Source: UBA9732 sp052170315 (GTDB taxonomy: Bacteria; Spirochaetota; Spirochaetia; Sphaerochaetales; Sphaerochaetaceae). From it: a stretch of DNA of 64,000 bases. The stretch's first letter is position 1. Every line of letters starts with the position of its first letter. Shown here one piece after another: positions 43,051 through 52,829 of the stretch. Both the position numbers and the translations under genes were made by a program. The stretch spans positions 90,468 through 154,467 of the forward strand of contig JBQNAT010000002.1 of NCBI GenBank assembly GCA_052170315.1. Direction: 5' to 3'. Under the pieces are notes generated by a model. The model did not search any database. It was given only the letters and a program-made list of their open reading frames with translations, and had not been told where the DNA came from.

Positions 43051-44456
43051 GTAAAATCCGCATCAGCCGACGCGATTTCTCCTTCAAGATACAGCAGCGT
43101 ATAGACCGCGGCAGCCAAATCCGTTTTTGCCTTAAGTATCTCTATTTCACAGTTGTTGCGTTCCAGCCGACCCTTCAGGTAGTCTGACTCGGAGCCGTAG
43201 CCCGTGTCAAGAAGACTTTTGTCCACCCTGCTTTGGGCGTCCAGCTGCAGTGAAAGCGCCTGCTGATAGGATATGCCGGCAAGCGCCACACTGAGGTCAG
43301 TCAGGTTCCGGCTTACGGCGGAACGCACCTGAAGCTTTGCGCTTTCGATGTCTATGTTTGCTTCCGATACCGAGCTTTCCGCCCTTTTTACGTCTCTTGA
43401 AGCCTTACCGCCGTCAAAAACGGTGGTTTTAAGGGCTATGGAAAGCGTGGCGTTCCAATCATCCTTGCCGTACCAGTCCGTTTCCATCAATGGCAGGCGG
43501 CTTCCGCTGTAGTCCGCATTCACCACAAACGCGAAATCGGGTTTCCAGTTCACCGACGCGGCTGCTATATCCTTCGCAAGGACAGCTATATCCGCAAGCA
43601 CGGAAAGAAGTTTAAAGGTTGTCCTGCTGTCCGAAAGGGCGTTCGCAAGAATAGTATCGCTGTCAGAGGAACTGAGCTTTGAAACAAGAGAGCCGAAGGC
43701 CTCTTCATTAAATTCCAAATCGGAAGCTTCAAAATCCCTTTGTCCGGTAATGTTCCCGATTTCAGTAAGCATGATTGTTATTTGCTGTTCTGTCCGCGCT
43801 TTTGCCACATCCAGCTGCCGTGCCTGAACCCTTACCGAAAGAGCTTCCGTTTCAAGCATCATGCCGTTTTCAAGCGCCTTTTCAGCAAGCTCAACAAGAC
43901 GTTGCGCAATTTCCTGCTGGGACGAAAGGATTCTGTCTATTTCAAGAAGATAGTGAAGCGCGGCAATGCGGGTATAAAGCTCGATTCCCGCCTTGTCTAT
44001 TGAATCCTCAAGCTGTAATAACCGCACATCATAGACCTGCTGACGAAGCTTTACCGCGTTTGATATCTTGCCCCATGTAAATATGGGCTGAGTCACGGAA
44101 AGTGAGAACTTATAATAGGAGCTTTCCTGCCCTTTATATAACCGGATGTAGTCGTTTTTAACTCCGTAAAGCGTCGTATCTATGTAGTCACCTATATTTA
44201 TACTTATCGGCTTCATAGGATTCGCAATATAGCTACCCGTCACTGTCAGGTCTATTGTCGGACTTCGGCCTGCCTTTGCGTCTTTTACATCCAGAAGCGC
44301 CCGGCTTACCTCTTTGCCGGCTTTTTTTACATTCGGGTTGTTTTCAAGCATAGAGCTGTAAAGCTCGTCCGCTGTAATAGAGAATACAAAAAGGGGAATG
44401 CAAAAGAGGAAAATAAAAACTGTAAGCAAAAACGCTGCGGCTTTTTTCATTTTCAA
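43047..44456 (-). CDS. TolC-like outer-membrane efflux protein
   Basis: A 469-residue protein with a signal peptide (about 1-27) and the long helical, TolC-type repeat structure. Typical parts are SSMLENNPNVKKAGKEV near the mature N-terminus, LSVTQPIFTWGKISNAV near residue 120 and the second-half counterpart ALKTTVFDGGKASRDVKRA near residue 345. It would form the outer-membrane channel of the RND pump encoded upstream. Starts 3 bases after the stop of the lipoprotein gene. Confidence 0.92.
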   Translation of the reverse strand: MKMKKAAAFLLTVFIFLFCIPLFVFSITADELYSSMLENNPNVKKAGKEVSRALLDVKDAKAGRSPTIDLTVTGSYIANPMKPISINIGDYIDTTLYGVKNDYIRLYKGQESSYYKFSLSVTQPIFTWGKISNAVKLRQQVYDVRLLQLEDSIDKAGIELYTRIAALHYLLEIDRILSSQQEIAQRLVELAEKALENGMMLETEALSVRVQARQLDVAKARTEQQITIMLTEIGNITGQRDFEASDLEFNEEAFGSLVSKLSSSDSDTILANALSDSRTTFKLLSVLADIAVLAKDIAAASVNWKPDFAFVVNADYSGSRLPLMETDWYGKDDWNATLSIALKTTVFDGGKASRDVKRAESSVSEANIDIESAKLQVRSAVSRNLTDLSVALAGISYQQALSLQLDAQSRVDKSLLDTGYGSESDYLKGRLERNNCEIEILKAKTDLAAAVYTLLYLEGEIASADADFT

Positions 44457-44459
44457 ACC

Positions 44460-45656
44460 TTAAATCGCGCTTGGGACAACATGTCCAAGGTCACTTCCCG
44501 TCATTCCTGCGGAATAGGTAAACTCATAGGCTTTCCGGGTTGTGTCAGGCATCTGGAACACCACTCTGAATTTCACGGAAAGATTCTTGCCTGTAAAGGC
44601 GTTCCAATCAGTGATATTGGGATATTCATCCTCATTGACAACTATGGAGTGGTTGTCGGAAGAACCTACATTGGAAAAAAGTCCGTGCGTATGGAAAATA
44701 TTGTTACCTGAGGCGGTTTGTCTGGAATAAGTTTTGTTGTTCATATCCGCTTCACCCATTATATGCCAGACAGAATCCGTATCCTGATACTCCAGCCATA
44801 CGGGAAGATTGTCATCAGCATTGGTTGAAGCAATGCCAATTGTAACATCGTCCGTCAAATCCAGATTTCCGCTGAATGAGGGTACTGTGAATTCATAATT
44901 TTTCATATAAAGCTTAACGCTCAGAGTGCCTTCAGCTATTTCCTTTTTCGTATAAGATTCTATAGCTTTTCCGTCCTTATCCGTCATCTTCCATTTCGTA
45001 CCGGGATTTGTAAGAATAAAGTTTATATCGGGAGCGGTACCCTTGCGAAAAGAAACTTCCACGCCGCCCTGCCCCGTTATTGTTACGGTATCCGAGCTTT
45101 CGTTTACCGAAAGTTTATACTCAAGCGTGCAGGCTTCCGTCATTGCACGGCCGGTAGAAACATTGTAGACGGTCACCGTGATTGTTGTGTAATCCTTGCC
45201 CGGCTGTATTTCCTTATAGATATTGTTCGAATTGGTGCTGTCGCTTATGACAGTCGCGTCTGCGGATTCGGGGATATAGTCCTTGTGATAGAAAATAAGG
45301 TAAAATTTGTTAACGTCAGCAGTCTTTCCGAACTTGGAAGATTTAGTCTCCCAAACAACTTTATTTACTGTAAATTCGCCGTTTACATTAGTACTTGTGG
45401 TGGCAACATAGCCGGAACCGCCGCTTGGCCTTGTTATGATTCCCGCCTTAAAAGCTTCAAGGTCCGAATCTCTCAAATCCTTGTTCGTATAGACGAAAAC
45501 ATTTACATTTTCCACTGCCGCAGTCCCTGTGCCGCTTGGAGTAACTATTTTTCCGCTTATGCCGGCCTGAAAAACAACGGAACAGCTGCTTAATATAACA
45601 GCTGTAACGACCGCAAGCAAAAAGACCATATACCTGCCTGAAAATCTTTTATCCAT
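44460..45656 (-). CDS. Lipoprotein of unknown function in the RND operon
   Basis: A 398-residue lipoprotein: hydrophobic segment FLLAVVTAVILSSC with the lipobox cysteine at about residue 25. The mature part is rich in T, S, N and V and reads as several immunoglobulin-like or carboxypeptidase-regulatory-type beta domains (for example GKIVTPSGTGTAAVENVNVFVY near 35-56, a motif pattern seen in surface beta-sandwich repeats). It is placed between the RND pump gene and the TolC gene with gaps of 0 and 3 bases, so it is made together with the pump, but no such subunit is part of standard tripartite pumps. Function unknown. Confidence 0.7.
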   Translation of the reverse strand: MDKRFSGRYMVFLLAVVTAVILSSCSVVFQAGISGKIVTPSGTGTAAVENVNVFVYTNKDLRDSDLEAFKAGIITRPSGGSGYVATTSTNVNGEFTVNKVVWETKSSKFGKTADVNKFYLIFYHKDYIPESADATVISDSTNSNNIYKEIQPGKDYTTITVTVYNVSTGRAMTEACTLEYKLSVNESSDTVTITGQGGVEVSFRKGTAPDINFILTNPGTKWKMTDKDGKAIESYTKKEIAEGTLSVKLYMKNYEFTVPSFSGNLDLTDDVTIGIASTNADDNLPVWLEYQDTDSVWHIMGEADMNNKTYSRQTASGNNIFHTHGLFSNVGSSDNHSIVVNEDEYPNITDWNAFTGKNLSVKFRVVFQMPDTTRKAYEFTYSAGMTGSDLGHVVPSAI

Positions 45657-48600
45657 TTATCTCTCCATTTTTCTCTTAAGCATTTTCTTTTCGCCTATGT
45701 AGTAAATAACAGGCACTATGAACAGGGTTATCATTGTAGAGGTAATAAGACCTCCGGCTATAGACTGTCCAACGGAAGCGTAAAGCTCCGAGCCCTCGCC
45801 CAGTGAGAGGGCCATGGGAATTACTCCCACAACGGTGGTTATTGTCGTTATCAGAATAGGTCGCAGACGGGAAGCCCCTCCTTTTACAATACTCAGCGCA
45901 AGAAGCCTTTCTTCCGTCTCAATATCCAGAAGCTTTCCCCTGCCGCTTTCCTGCGTGAAGCCCGTACCCGGCTTATCTACAAGCTCTTCGTCAACGCCAA
46001 GTATGATAGAGGCTCGCTTTCTGTCTCTTAACTGGTTTATGTAATCAACAAGTATGATGGCGTTGTTAACAACCGTCCCGGAAAGAGCGACAAGCGCCAT
46101 TACGCTCATAAGCGTTATGGAGGAATCGAATGTAAGAAGGCTTACAATGACACCGATAAAGCAGAACGGTACGCTTATCATAATTATCAAGGGCTGCCAG
46201 AAACGCTCGAACTGAATAACCATGACGGAATAGAGAAGGAAAATCGCGATAACGACAGCGACAATGACCTTGCCGAGGCTGTCCGTGATAAGGCCGATTA
46301 TTCCGCCTGATTTTGTACTTATGCCGTCTGTAAGAGGTTCATCTCTGAGGAAGGCGTTTATCCTTGAAGTGATGCCCGACGCGTCTTCGCTTACAAGCGT
46401 TGCCCCGACAGTTATTGAAAGAGACCTGTCAGTGTGGTTTATTCTGGAAACGGTCTTCTCAATTTCCATATCGCCAAGCTCTTCCAGCGTGACCGTGCTG
46501 CCTGCAAGTGTCATAACGGGAATGCGCCCAAGGCTTGATACATCTATGAAACCGTCTGCAATATCGCTTGAAAGATGTATGCTGTTTCTGTCTTTGTCTA
46601 TGGTAACGCTTCCCGTATCCACCCCGTTGAAAAGTATGGCGGATATCATGCCGCTTTCATAGCTTGTAATCCCAAGCGAATTAAGCTTATCCTGATTCAT
46701 CTTAATGGACAGAAGCAGTTCGTCAAAGTTTGTGGATATGCTTGTGGAAGTAACGTCCCTGTCAGAGGCAAGGAAGGCTCTGAGCTTTTCTCCTTCCTTA
46801 TACAGGTCATAAATATCCGTACCTACAAGAGTAAGGCGGTAACCGCCTCCGCCCGAAATGTAGGAAACAAGTTTATCAAAACCTCCGTTTGTAGATGAAA
46901 CTTTACAGTCGGGAATCCTTGAAGAAAGCTCGAACTGCGCTTCATTTACCAGAGTGTGGACATTGCGCCTGTCACCGTTTTTAAGCTTAATGTACAGATA
47001 GGCCCGATTCGGAGTTGAGGCAAGAGTGCCTCCCATGTTGCCGCTTATTCCCACAAAAACCGCAAGACCGTCTATTTCGGGCTGAAGCTCCCTAAGGATA
47101 CCTGAAGCCTCAAGAGCCTTTTCCCTTGACATATCAAGGTTATAGCCGTGAGGAAATTCCAGATTAACATAGTACTCGCCTGTATCTACGGCAGGTATGA
47201 AACTGTAGCCAAGATTTAACACAAGAGCCAGTGACAGGGCAAGAAGAACAACGGGAACGAATATTACGAATTTCCTGTTTATCAGGCTCCATTTCAAAGC
47301 GGCTCTGTAACAGGCTTCCAGTTTGTCAATCAGCCTTATAAACCATGTCTTTTTAGGAGGCTTTTGCCTTTCCGACATAAGAACCCCGGCAAGGAAAGGA
47401 ACCACTACTATAGCCACGGCAAGGGAAGCGAAAATGCACAGTACAAGGACAAGAGCAAAACCGTTGAGAATCATACCAACAATGCCTCCAAGGAAGATTA
47501 TCGGTATGAAAACAACTATGGTAGTCATTGAAGAGGCCACTATTGAATTTCCAACCTCATCAGCTCCCATAAGTATGGCATCCTCCGGAGAATATTCATT
47601 TCTGCCCTGATAGCGAGATATCTGCTCAAGCATGACAATGGAAGCGTCAACTACCATACCAAGCGCAACTACAAAGCTTGAAGTAGTGATGAGGTTTATG
47701 GTCTGTCCCGTTATCTTCATGGCAATGAAGGTAAACAGGAAGGAAAGCGGTATGGAAGCACCGATTACCAGCGTTGCCTTAGGGCTGTTAAGGAACAGGA
47801 ATATTACAATTATGGCAATGACAACACCAAGGATACCGGAGTTAAGAACGTTGAAAAGCGAGTTTTTTATACTTTTGGAGTCATCCGAGAATATCCTGTA
47901 CGAAAGCGCTCCGTCCGTTTCCGACGATATGCCGTCAAGAACTTTCATTATTTCGCTGTTTATCTTTACGGTATTGCCGGAAGAACGCTTTGTGACGGAA
48001 ACCATTATAAGGTCGCTACCCTCCGAAATAACGTATGTAGAGGCATCCGGATAGGTATAGCTCACATCCGCGATATCCCGTAAATAGACCATTACATTAT
48101 CGGAACCCATACCGACCGGCAGGGACGCCACTTCCTCAAGAGAGCTGACAGTCCCGTCATATTTAACGTTTATGGTGTGGCTCTGATAGTCCGCAAGCCC
48201 CAGAGGAACGGTGAAGTTTGCATATTTCAGAATCTGATAAACCTGAAGAATGCCAATTCCCCTGGCGGCAACGTCATCCATTCTCAGTTTTACGCTTATC
48301 CGCGGATTCGCATCCCCGTAAAGTTCTACGTTGGCAACCCCGTCTATCCTAGTAAGCCGAGGCTTCAAGGTATCGTTTACATACTTTGTAATCCTTGCGG
48401 TATCGGTTCCGCCTACCACCGCAAACTGAATGACGGGAAGCATTGTCGCGCCGCCCACAAGAGCATAGGGCTTTTCCGCGTCATCAGGAAGCTGAGGTTC
48501 AAGCTGCTGCAACCTGAAACGAAGCTCCGTAAGCTGCTCGTAAACGTCAACGCCGTCCTGATAGTTTACGGTTATCCAGCTGAGAGAGTTTGCGCTTTGG

Positions 48601-48845
48601 CTGGACATGCTTTTAAAGTTGGGCAACGTAACAAGGGCATCTTCAAGGATATCGGTTATGTCATTTTCAACGTCTTCCGCCGAGGCTCCGGGATAGATTG
48701 TAATTATCTCAACTTCGGGAAGAGATATGTCGTTTATGAATTCCATGCTAAGCCCCGTAAGGCAATAGACGCCGAAGGCAATCAGCGCAATGAGTATGAT
48801 TGCGATAACCGCGGGGTGCTTTACGGCATAGTGGGAAATTTTCAT
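45657..48845 (-). CDS. RND-family efflux pump, inner-membrane transporter
   Basis: A 1062-residue proton-driven pump with the usual two repeats: an N-terminal membrane helix, a large periplasmic loop starting EVEIITIYPGASAEDVEND, a block of helices with GMVVDASIVMLEQ (TM4) and the second half with GTVVNNAIILVDYINQL (TM10). In TM4 one of the two acidic residues of AcrB is Ala, and TM10 has Asn where AcrB has the key Lys; both changes are common in AcrB relatives outside the hydrophobe-exporting group. It overlaps the upstream adaptor gene by 4 bases. Substrate unknown. Confidence 0.95.
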   Translation of the reverse strand: MKISHYAVKHPAVIAIILIALIAFGVYCLTGLSMEFINDISLPEVEIITIYPGASAEDVENDITDILEDALVTLPNFKSMSSQSANSLSWITVNYQDGVDVYEQLTELRFRLQQLEPQLPDDAEKPYALVGGATMLPVIQFAVVGGTDTARITKYVNDTLKPRLTRIDGVANVELYGDANPRISVKLRMDDVAARGIGILQVYQILKYANFTVPLGLADYQSHTINVKYDGTVSSLEEVASLPVGMGSDNVMVYLRDIADVSYTYPDASTYVISEGSDLIMVSVTKRSSGNTVKINSEIMKVLDGISSETDGALSYRIFSDDSKSIKNSLFNVLNSGILGVVIAIIVIFLFLNSPKATLVIGASIPLSFLFTFIAMKITGQTINLITTSSFVVALGMVVDASIVMLEQISRYQGRNEYSPEDAILMGADEVGNSIVASSMTTIVVFIPIIFLGGIVGMILNGFALVLVLCIFASLAVAIVVVPFLAGVLMSERQKPPKKTWFIRLIDKLEACYRAALKWSLINRKFVIFVPVVLLALSLALVLNLGYSFIPAVDTGEYYVNLEFPHGYNLDMSREKALEASGILRELQPEIDGLAVFVGISGNMGGTLASTPNRAYLYIKLKNGDRRNVHTLVNEAQFELSSRIPDCKVSSTNGGFDKLVSYISGGGGYRLTLVGTDIYDLYKEGEKLRAFLASDRDVTSTSISTNFDELLLSIKMNQDKLNSLGITSYESGMISAILFNGVDTGSVTIDKDRNSIHLSSDIADGFIDVSSLGRIPVMTLAGSTVTLEELGDMEIEKTVSRINHTDRSLSITVGATLVSEDASGITSRINAFLRDEPLTDGISTKSGGIIGLITDSLGKVIVAVVIAIFLLYSVMVIQFERFWQPLIIMISVPFCFIGVIVSLLTFDSSITLMSVMALVALSGTVVNNAIILVDYINQLRDRKRASIILGVDEELVDKPGTGFTQESGRGKLLDIETEERLLALSIVKGGASRLRPILITTITTVVGVIPMALSLGEGSELYASVGQSIAGGLITSTMITLFIVPVIYYIGEKKMLKRKMER

Positions 48846-49888
48846 ATTACGTTTACCCTTTGTCCGTCAAGAACCGTACCCTGTCCGTCAACGATAAAGA
48901 GTGTATCCGCCCATTTTTCATCTATCGCGAAGCATTGGTTGTCAGCGGCAATAACGTCGGGAACCACATATACGGCAGTCCCCGTTTCGGGATTGTAGTA
49001 ATAGGCAGAGCCGTCCGTGTTCCGTGTCTTCTGCTCAAGAACCAGAGCGTTTTCATATGTGTTGTAAACAAGCTTTATCTTTACATACATACCCGGCCTG
49101 AATTTGGAGCTGCCGCTTCCAAGCGTCAGCGTAAGGGCAAAGGTCTTCGATTCCGCTGAAATATAGGGAGCAACGGTTTCAACAGAGGCGTGCGTTTCTG
49201 CTCCGTTTCTTGAAATAATAGCCTGAATTTTATTTTTATTCTCATTTATTAAATCAAAGTACTTCTCCGGAACCTTTAAATTAATCTGCAAATTATTCAG
49301 GTCCGCAATTACATACAGCGGACCGGAAGAGCTTGCAATAGAGCCTTCGGCGCTGTTTGCCGCAAGGATTGTACCGGAAACGGGAGCGGTTACCGTCGCA
49401 TAGCCAAGCTGCATTTTTGCAAGGTCATACTGAGCTTTGTGAGCATCCGTCTGAGCCTTTGCCTCATCATAGTTCTGTTTTGTCGCGGCGCCGACTTCAT
49501 AAAGATTCGATACCCGTGTAAACGTGGCATCGGAGGCCAGATAAACGGCCTGCGCCTGCTTAAGCTGAAGCTCGTAAGGTTCGCTGTCTATCTGCGCTAT
49601 CACCTCGCCTTCATTGACATAGTCGCCCGCCTTTGCATAGTAGCCGGTCAATGTGCCCTGAACGAACGGGACAACCGGTATCATAGCCTGCGCTTCTATG
49701 TAGCCCGAAAGCGTCAGGCTTTCCTCTATATCCGCTCTGTACGGCTTCATAACGCGTACGGCGGACACAGGTTTTTCGTACACTTCCTCAGGCCTGTTTA
49801 TAACGAATTTCCACAGCATGAAACATGCTGCGGCAAACACAGTCAGAGTAACTGCCCATCTTATGATTGTACTGCCTTTCCCCGCCAT
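48842..49888 (-). CDS. RND efflux membrane-fusion (adaptor) protein
   Basis: A 348-residue HlyD/AcrA-type adaptor with one N-terminal membrane segment (about 10-27), a biotinyl-lipoyl half-motif GTLTGYYAKAGDYVNEGEVIAQID near residue 80, a coiled-coil hairpin rich in Q, A and K (about 105-155) and the second lipoyl half (TVTAPVSGTILAANSAEGS). The start at 49888 has GGGAG upstream; the longer frame begins with a TTG and is not needed. First gene of the operon adaptor-pump-lipoprotein-TolC-exonuclease. Confidence 0.92.
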   Translation of the reverse strand: MAGKGSTIIRWAVTLTVFAAACFMLWKFVINRPEEVYEKPVSAVRVMKPYRADIEESLTLSGYIEAQAMIPVVPFVQGTLTGYYAKAGDYVNEGEVIAQIDSEPYELQLKQAQAVYLASDATFTRVSNLYEVGAATKQNYDEAKAQTDAHKAQYDLAKMQLGYATVTAPVSGTILAANSAEGSIASSSGPLYVIADLNNLQINLKVPEKYFDLINENKNKIQAIISRNGAETHASVETVAPYISAESKTFALTLTLGSGSSKFRPGMYVKIKLVYNTYENALVLEQKTRNTDGSAYYYNPETGTAVYVVPDVIAADNQCFAIDEKWADTLFIVDGQGTVLDGQRVNVI

Positions 49889-49984
49889 TTCCGCTCCCGT
49901 TTTCCTCTTCGGATACTTCCCCAATGCCAATAGGACGACAGCCTTCGAAACGGTAATGGAGAAAGCATATTAAATTCCTATTTT

Positions 49985-50013
49985 AATATACTCAGAGAAA
50001 GCCCGAAATTCAA
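49985..50013 (-). promoter_or_regulatory. Promoter of the RND efflux operon
   Basis: TTGAAT and TATATT with a 17-base spacer on the minus strand, about 96 bases before the adaptor ATG. It lies just after the end of the selenium gene run, whose yqeB stop is 17 bases away. Confidence 0.6.
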
Positions 50014-50029
50014 CACATTGTCGAAAATC

Positions 50030-50842
50030 TTATCTTGAGGAAAGAAAGTGCATTACAGCTTCAAGGACGGAACCGGAAAGAGACCTTGCCTTATCCGAGC
50101 AGGTCATGTATTCGGCTTTTTCACCTCTTGGGTCTATATCCGCTATCTTGAAATGCTCATGGACGTAAAGCCCGTCATGCAAAAGACCGCGTATCATACC
50201 GTCAATCTTGGCATAAACCTCGGCTTCCTCTACATGGGCAATCACATCTCCCCGCTTCACAACATCGCCTATCTTTTTGCAGGCTGTAAAAACACCGGCG
50301 CAGGGTGAATGGATTACACGTTCAGAGGTAAAACCATCGATATTACCGGGAATACCGGTGTTAGGCTCCGCACTTCCGCTGTAAATAAGCCTTCCCAGCT
50401 TGTGCCCTCTTGTTGTTTCTATGACACAGTCAACATCCTCTCCAGCAGTAAAACCGGGCCCCAGGGCAACCGTAAACGGAGCCATGGAACGGCTTGTACC
50501 CAGGTTTTTCTTGGCAATTATGGCATCTACCACCACAGTTGGTCTGTAACGCCTGATGGTTTCACCTTCCGGATCTATAACAATAGGCACAATGCCTTCT
50601 TCTATCGCATCTGTCACACCATCTATTGATGTAAGCTTTCCGGTAACGCCTTCAACGGTACAGGATTCTGTAAACATTGCCTCCGCGAAGGAAACGGTAC
50701 GTCTTATTACAGTGGGTTTTCTTATATCAAGGGCAGCGACTTTAAAGCCAGCCTTGAAGAGACGTATTATAACTGCTGTAGCAAGGTCGCCCGCTCCTCT
50801 TACAACAATCAGGTTGTCAAAAAGCTTATTGTATTTTTTCAT
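50030..50842 (-). CDS. yqeB: Selenium-dependent molybdenum hydroxylase maturation protein YqeB
   Basis: A 270-residue member of the YqeB (EF2563) family, a marker of selenium-dependent molybdenum hydroxylases. It begins with a Rossmann-like VVRGAGDLATAVIIRLFKAGF (about 13-33), then VALGPGFTAGEDVDCVIETTRGHKLGR near residues 147-173 and PNTGIPGNIDGFTSERVIHSP near 181-201. The C-terminal part resembles a lipoyl-like barrel. It is thought to act in handling the selenium-containing cofactor, with no defined reaction. Its ATG lies 17 bases inside the end of yqeC. Last gene of the run. Confidence 0.92.
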   Translation of the reverse strand: MKKYNKLFDNLIVVRGAGDLATAVIIRLFKAGFKVAALDIRKPTVIRRTVSFAEAMFTESCTVEGVTGKLTSIDGVTDAIEEGIVPIVIDPEGETIRRYRPTVVVDAIIAKKNLGTSRSMAPFTVALGPGFTAGEDVDCVIETTRGHKLGRLIYSGSAEPNTGIPGNIDGFTSERVIHSPCAGVFTACKKIGDVVKRGDVIAHVEEAEVYAKIDGMIRGLLHDGLYVHEHFKIADIDPRGEKAEYMTCSDKARSLSGSVLEAVMHFLSSR

Positions 50843-51551
50843 ATATTACTCCCGTTTTTTCGGCTGCGGCGAAAACACTTACATCTTCCGGATAATCAAG
50901 ATTCCTTAGAATGGAAAGTTCAGAAAAGTCTTCCGCCCCGTTAAAAACTATGGCTCTAGCTCCTGCGGAGCTTCCTTTCAGCAGCCCCTGCTCAGTGTTT
51001 ATGTACCTGTTAAGATAGCTGCGGTCTAATACAGCGCCCATATTCTCACCGAATACAACATCGCAGGCTTTTTTGCCAATGCCCCAAAGACCCGCCACGG
51101 CTATTGTAAAGGTATTGAATAAGGGAATCTGAGGGTCTCTTTGCGTATGAAGCTTGAAAGGAAGCTGCCTTGAGCCGTCCGCTTCACAGATAACGGCATC
51201 ATAGTGTTTTTTAAGTATCTCCAATTTGGAAACTTGCGGGCTGTGCCACTTGTTCGTTTCACTGTTTTCCATGGCATAAAAAACCGCGCACGGCTCTGAC
51301 GGAACAAAGTCCAGTACTTTATCATCCTTAAAAATAAGGTCAGCTCCATAGTCATGAAGATACGGTGACATGAGCTTTGTGGTTGTGGTAATAAGCACTT
51401 TTTTCCCCTGATTTTTAAGAAAGGAAGCCAGATTTACCATCAGAGTGGTCTTTCCTCCGCCTCCGGTAACGGAGACAAAAGCCCCGTTGAATGTACCTTG
51501 CATTATAATAAGGGAACTAAGCGCTTCATACAGATTTTCGCATCTGTCCAT
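50826..51551 (-). CDS. yqeC: Selenium-dependent hydroxylase accessory protein YqeC
   Basis: A 241-residue nucleotide-binding protein of the YqeC (EF2564) family with P-loop VTGGGGKTTLM near residues 29-39 and VLITTTTKLM just after, and a VICEADGS motif near residue 110. It co-occurs with selenium-dependent molybdenum hydroxylases. The start at 51551 (MDRCENLYEAL) is chosen because it is the first ATG in frame and aligns with the family's N-terminus. The ribosome binding site is poor. It follows selD after 38 bases and overlaps yqeB by 17. Confidence 0.9.
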   Translation of the reverse strand: MDRCENLYEALSSLIIMQGTFNGAFVSVTGGGGKTTLMVNLASFLKNQGKKVLITTTTKLMSPYLHDYGADLIFKDDKVLDFVPSEPCAVFYAMENSETNKWHSPQVSKLEILKKHYDAVICEADGSRQLPFKLHTQRDPQIPLFNTFTIAVAGLWGIGKKACDVVFGENMGAVLDRSYLNRYINTEQGLLKGSSAGARAIVFNGAEDFSELSILRNLDYPEDVSVFAAAEKTGVIYEKIQ

Positions 51552-51589
51552 ATCACAAGTTTTGGGCAAAAAACGCTATTGTTAAACCG

Positions 51590-52642
51590 TCAGATAAAAT
51601 AAACATCACGCTCACCCTTCTTTATCACCCGGCCTATGATTTTGCAGTAAGACATATCCATTTCCCGAACAAAGGCTTCCGCATCCGGGACAGGCATGAA
51701 AAGGAGAAGCCCCCCTGAAGTTTGCGGGTCATAGGCAATGTCCACAATCTCCTGCGGAACTGCTTTGGAAAAACGTACCTTGTCAAAAAGATAGTCTTCA
51801 TTTGTGTAACGTCCCTCAGGGATAAAACCGAACCTCGCAAGCTCGGAGGCCCCTTCAATAACCGGGATATCACAGCTTTCAAATTCAATTGAAACGCCGG
51901 ATGCAGCGGCGCATTCCTGCGAGTGCCCCGCAAGCGAGAAACCTGTAACATCTGTAGCGGCATGAACGGTATACTTTCTGGCCGTATCGCGCGCTTTTTT
52001 ATTCAGCCTTGTCATGGAATCTATTGCCGCTTCCACGCTTTTCTTTGAAGCTTCCTCACCCTTGGCCGCAGTATTAACTATTCCCACGCCCAAAGCTTTG
52101 GTAAGTACAACCGCATCTCCGATACTAGCGCCCTTATTGCTCCAGACATCTGATTTTTTCATGTATCCTGTAACACACAGGCCATACTTCGGTGTCGGAT
52201 CCGCAATTGTGTGACCTCCGGCAATAACGGCTCCGGCTTCGGATACTTTGGAAATTCCGCCTCGCAGTATCTTATCCATTACATCAAGTTCAAGACAGGA
52301 GGGAAAGCACAGGAGATTCATCGCAACGGCAGGCTCGCCGCCCATTGCATAGACATCCGAAAGAGCATTGGCCGCGGCCACCTGTCCGAAAATGAAGGGG
52401 TCATCCACCATTGGCGGAAAAAAATCCACAGTCTGGACAGATACGATATCATCCGTGACACTGTAGACAAGAGCATCATCGGCACTCTCAAAGCCTTCCA
52501 GAAGCCTGTCGTTTTTCATAAGCGGAAGATTGTCTATGACGCGGTGCAGCTTCTCCGGCGGCAGCTTCGCGGCGCAGCCTGAAGTTTTCACCATACTTGT
52601 AAGCTTAACGTCACTTTTCAACGATTGTGATATATTTTCCAT
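51590..52642 (-). CDS. selD: Selenide, water dikinase (selenophosphate synthase)
   Basis: Makes selenophosphate from selenide and ATP. 350 residues, beginning MENISQSLKSDVKLTS. The N-terminal active-site pair is TSGCAAK, with Cys23 (not selenocysteine) and Lys26. Other signatures are QTVDFFPPMVDDPF, NALSDVYAMGG and DVTGFSLAGH. The start at 52642 has AAGGA upstream; an upstream frame to 52822 would lie inside the neighbouring gene. It overlaps the DUF3343 gene by 32 bases. Neighbours are all selenium-cofactor markers, and no selA, selB or tRNA-Sec is present in the window, which fits use for the labile-selenium hydroxylase cofactor. Confidence 0.96.
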   Translation of the reverse strand: MENISQSLKSDVKLTSMVKTSGCAAKLPPEKLHRVIDNLPLMKNDRLLEGFESADDALVYSVTDDIVSVQTVDFFPPMVDDPFIFGQVAAANALSDVYAMGGEPAVAMNLLCFPSCLELDVMDKILRGGISKVSEAGAVIAGGHTIADPTPKYGLCVTGYMKKSDVWSNKGASIGDAVVLTKALGVGIVNTAAKGEEASKKSVEAAIDSMTRLNKKARDTARKYTVHAATDVTGFSLAGHSQECAAASGVSIEFESCDIPVIEGASELARFGFIPEGRYTNEDYLFDKVRFSKAVPQEIVDIAYDPQTSGGLLLFMPVPDAEAFVREMDMSYCKIIGRVIKKGERDVYFI

Positions 52643-52829
52643 TTTTTTCCTTATAGACCGCTTCAAGGTTCTCGTTGTAGTATTCATCTTTGTACGGTCC
52701 TTCAAAAACGGCGCATGTTCCGCACGACGAAGACAAAGAGCGCGGAACCGGACGTAAAACGCATCCGGCTCCCACTGTCTTTTTGAAAAGCATTGCACCG
52801 TAGTGGTTTGCAAAGGTTGCAACCATCAT
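52611..52829 (-). CDS. DUF3343 protein, putative Se/S carrier
   Basis: A 72-residue protein of the DUF3343 type: MMVATFANHYGAMLFKKTV, then RPVPRSLSSSCGTC with the conserved PxPR-S-SSCG core that holds a reactive cysteine pair. Members are found with selenium genes and are proposed to carry selenium or sulfur. The ATG at 52829 overlaps the TGA of the TusA-like gene by 4 bases; an upstream GTG (52850) is less likely. In many genomes this protein sits next to a YedF-like protein, as here. Confidence 0.85.
   Translation of the reverse strand: MMVATFANHYGAMLFKKTVGAGCVLRPVPRSLSSSCGTCAVFEGPYKDEYYNENLEAVYKEKNGKYITIVEK

Noticed and set aside
52643..52822. N-terminal extension of SelD
   Set aside because: It would lie inside the DUF3343 gene. 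The ATG at 52642 has a ribosome binding site and gives the usual SelD length.
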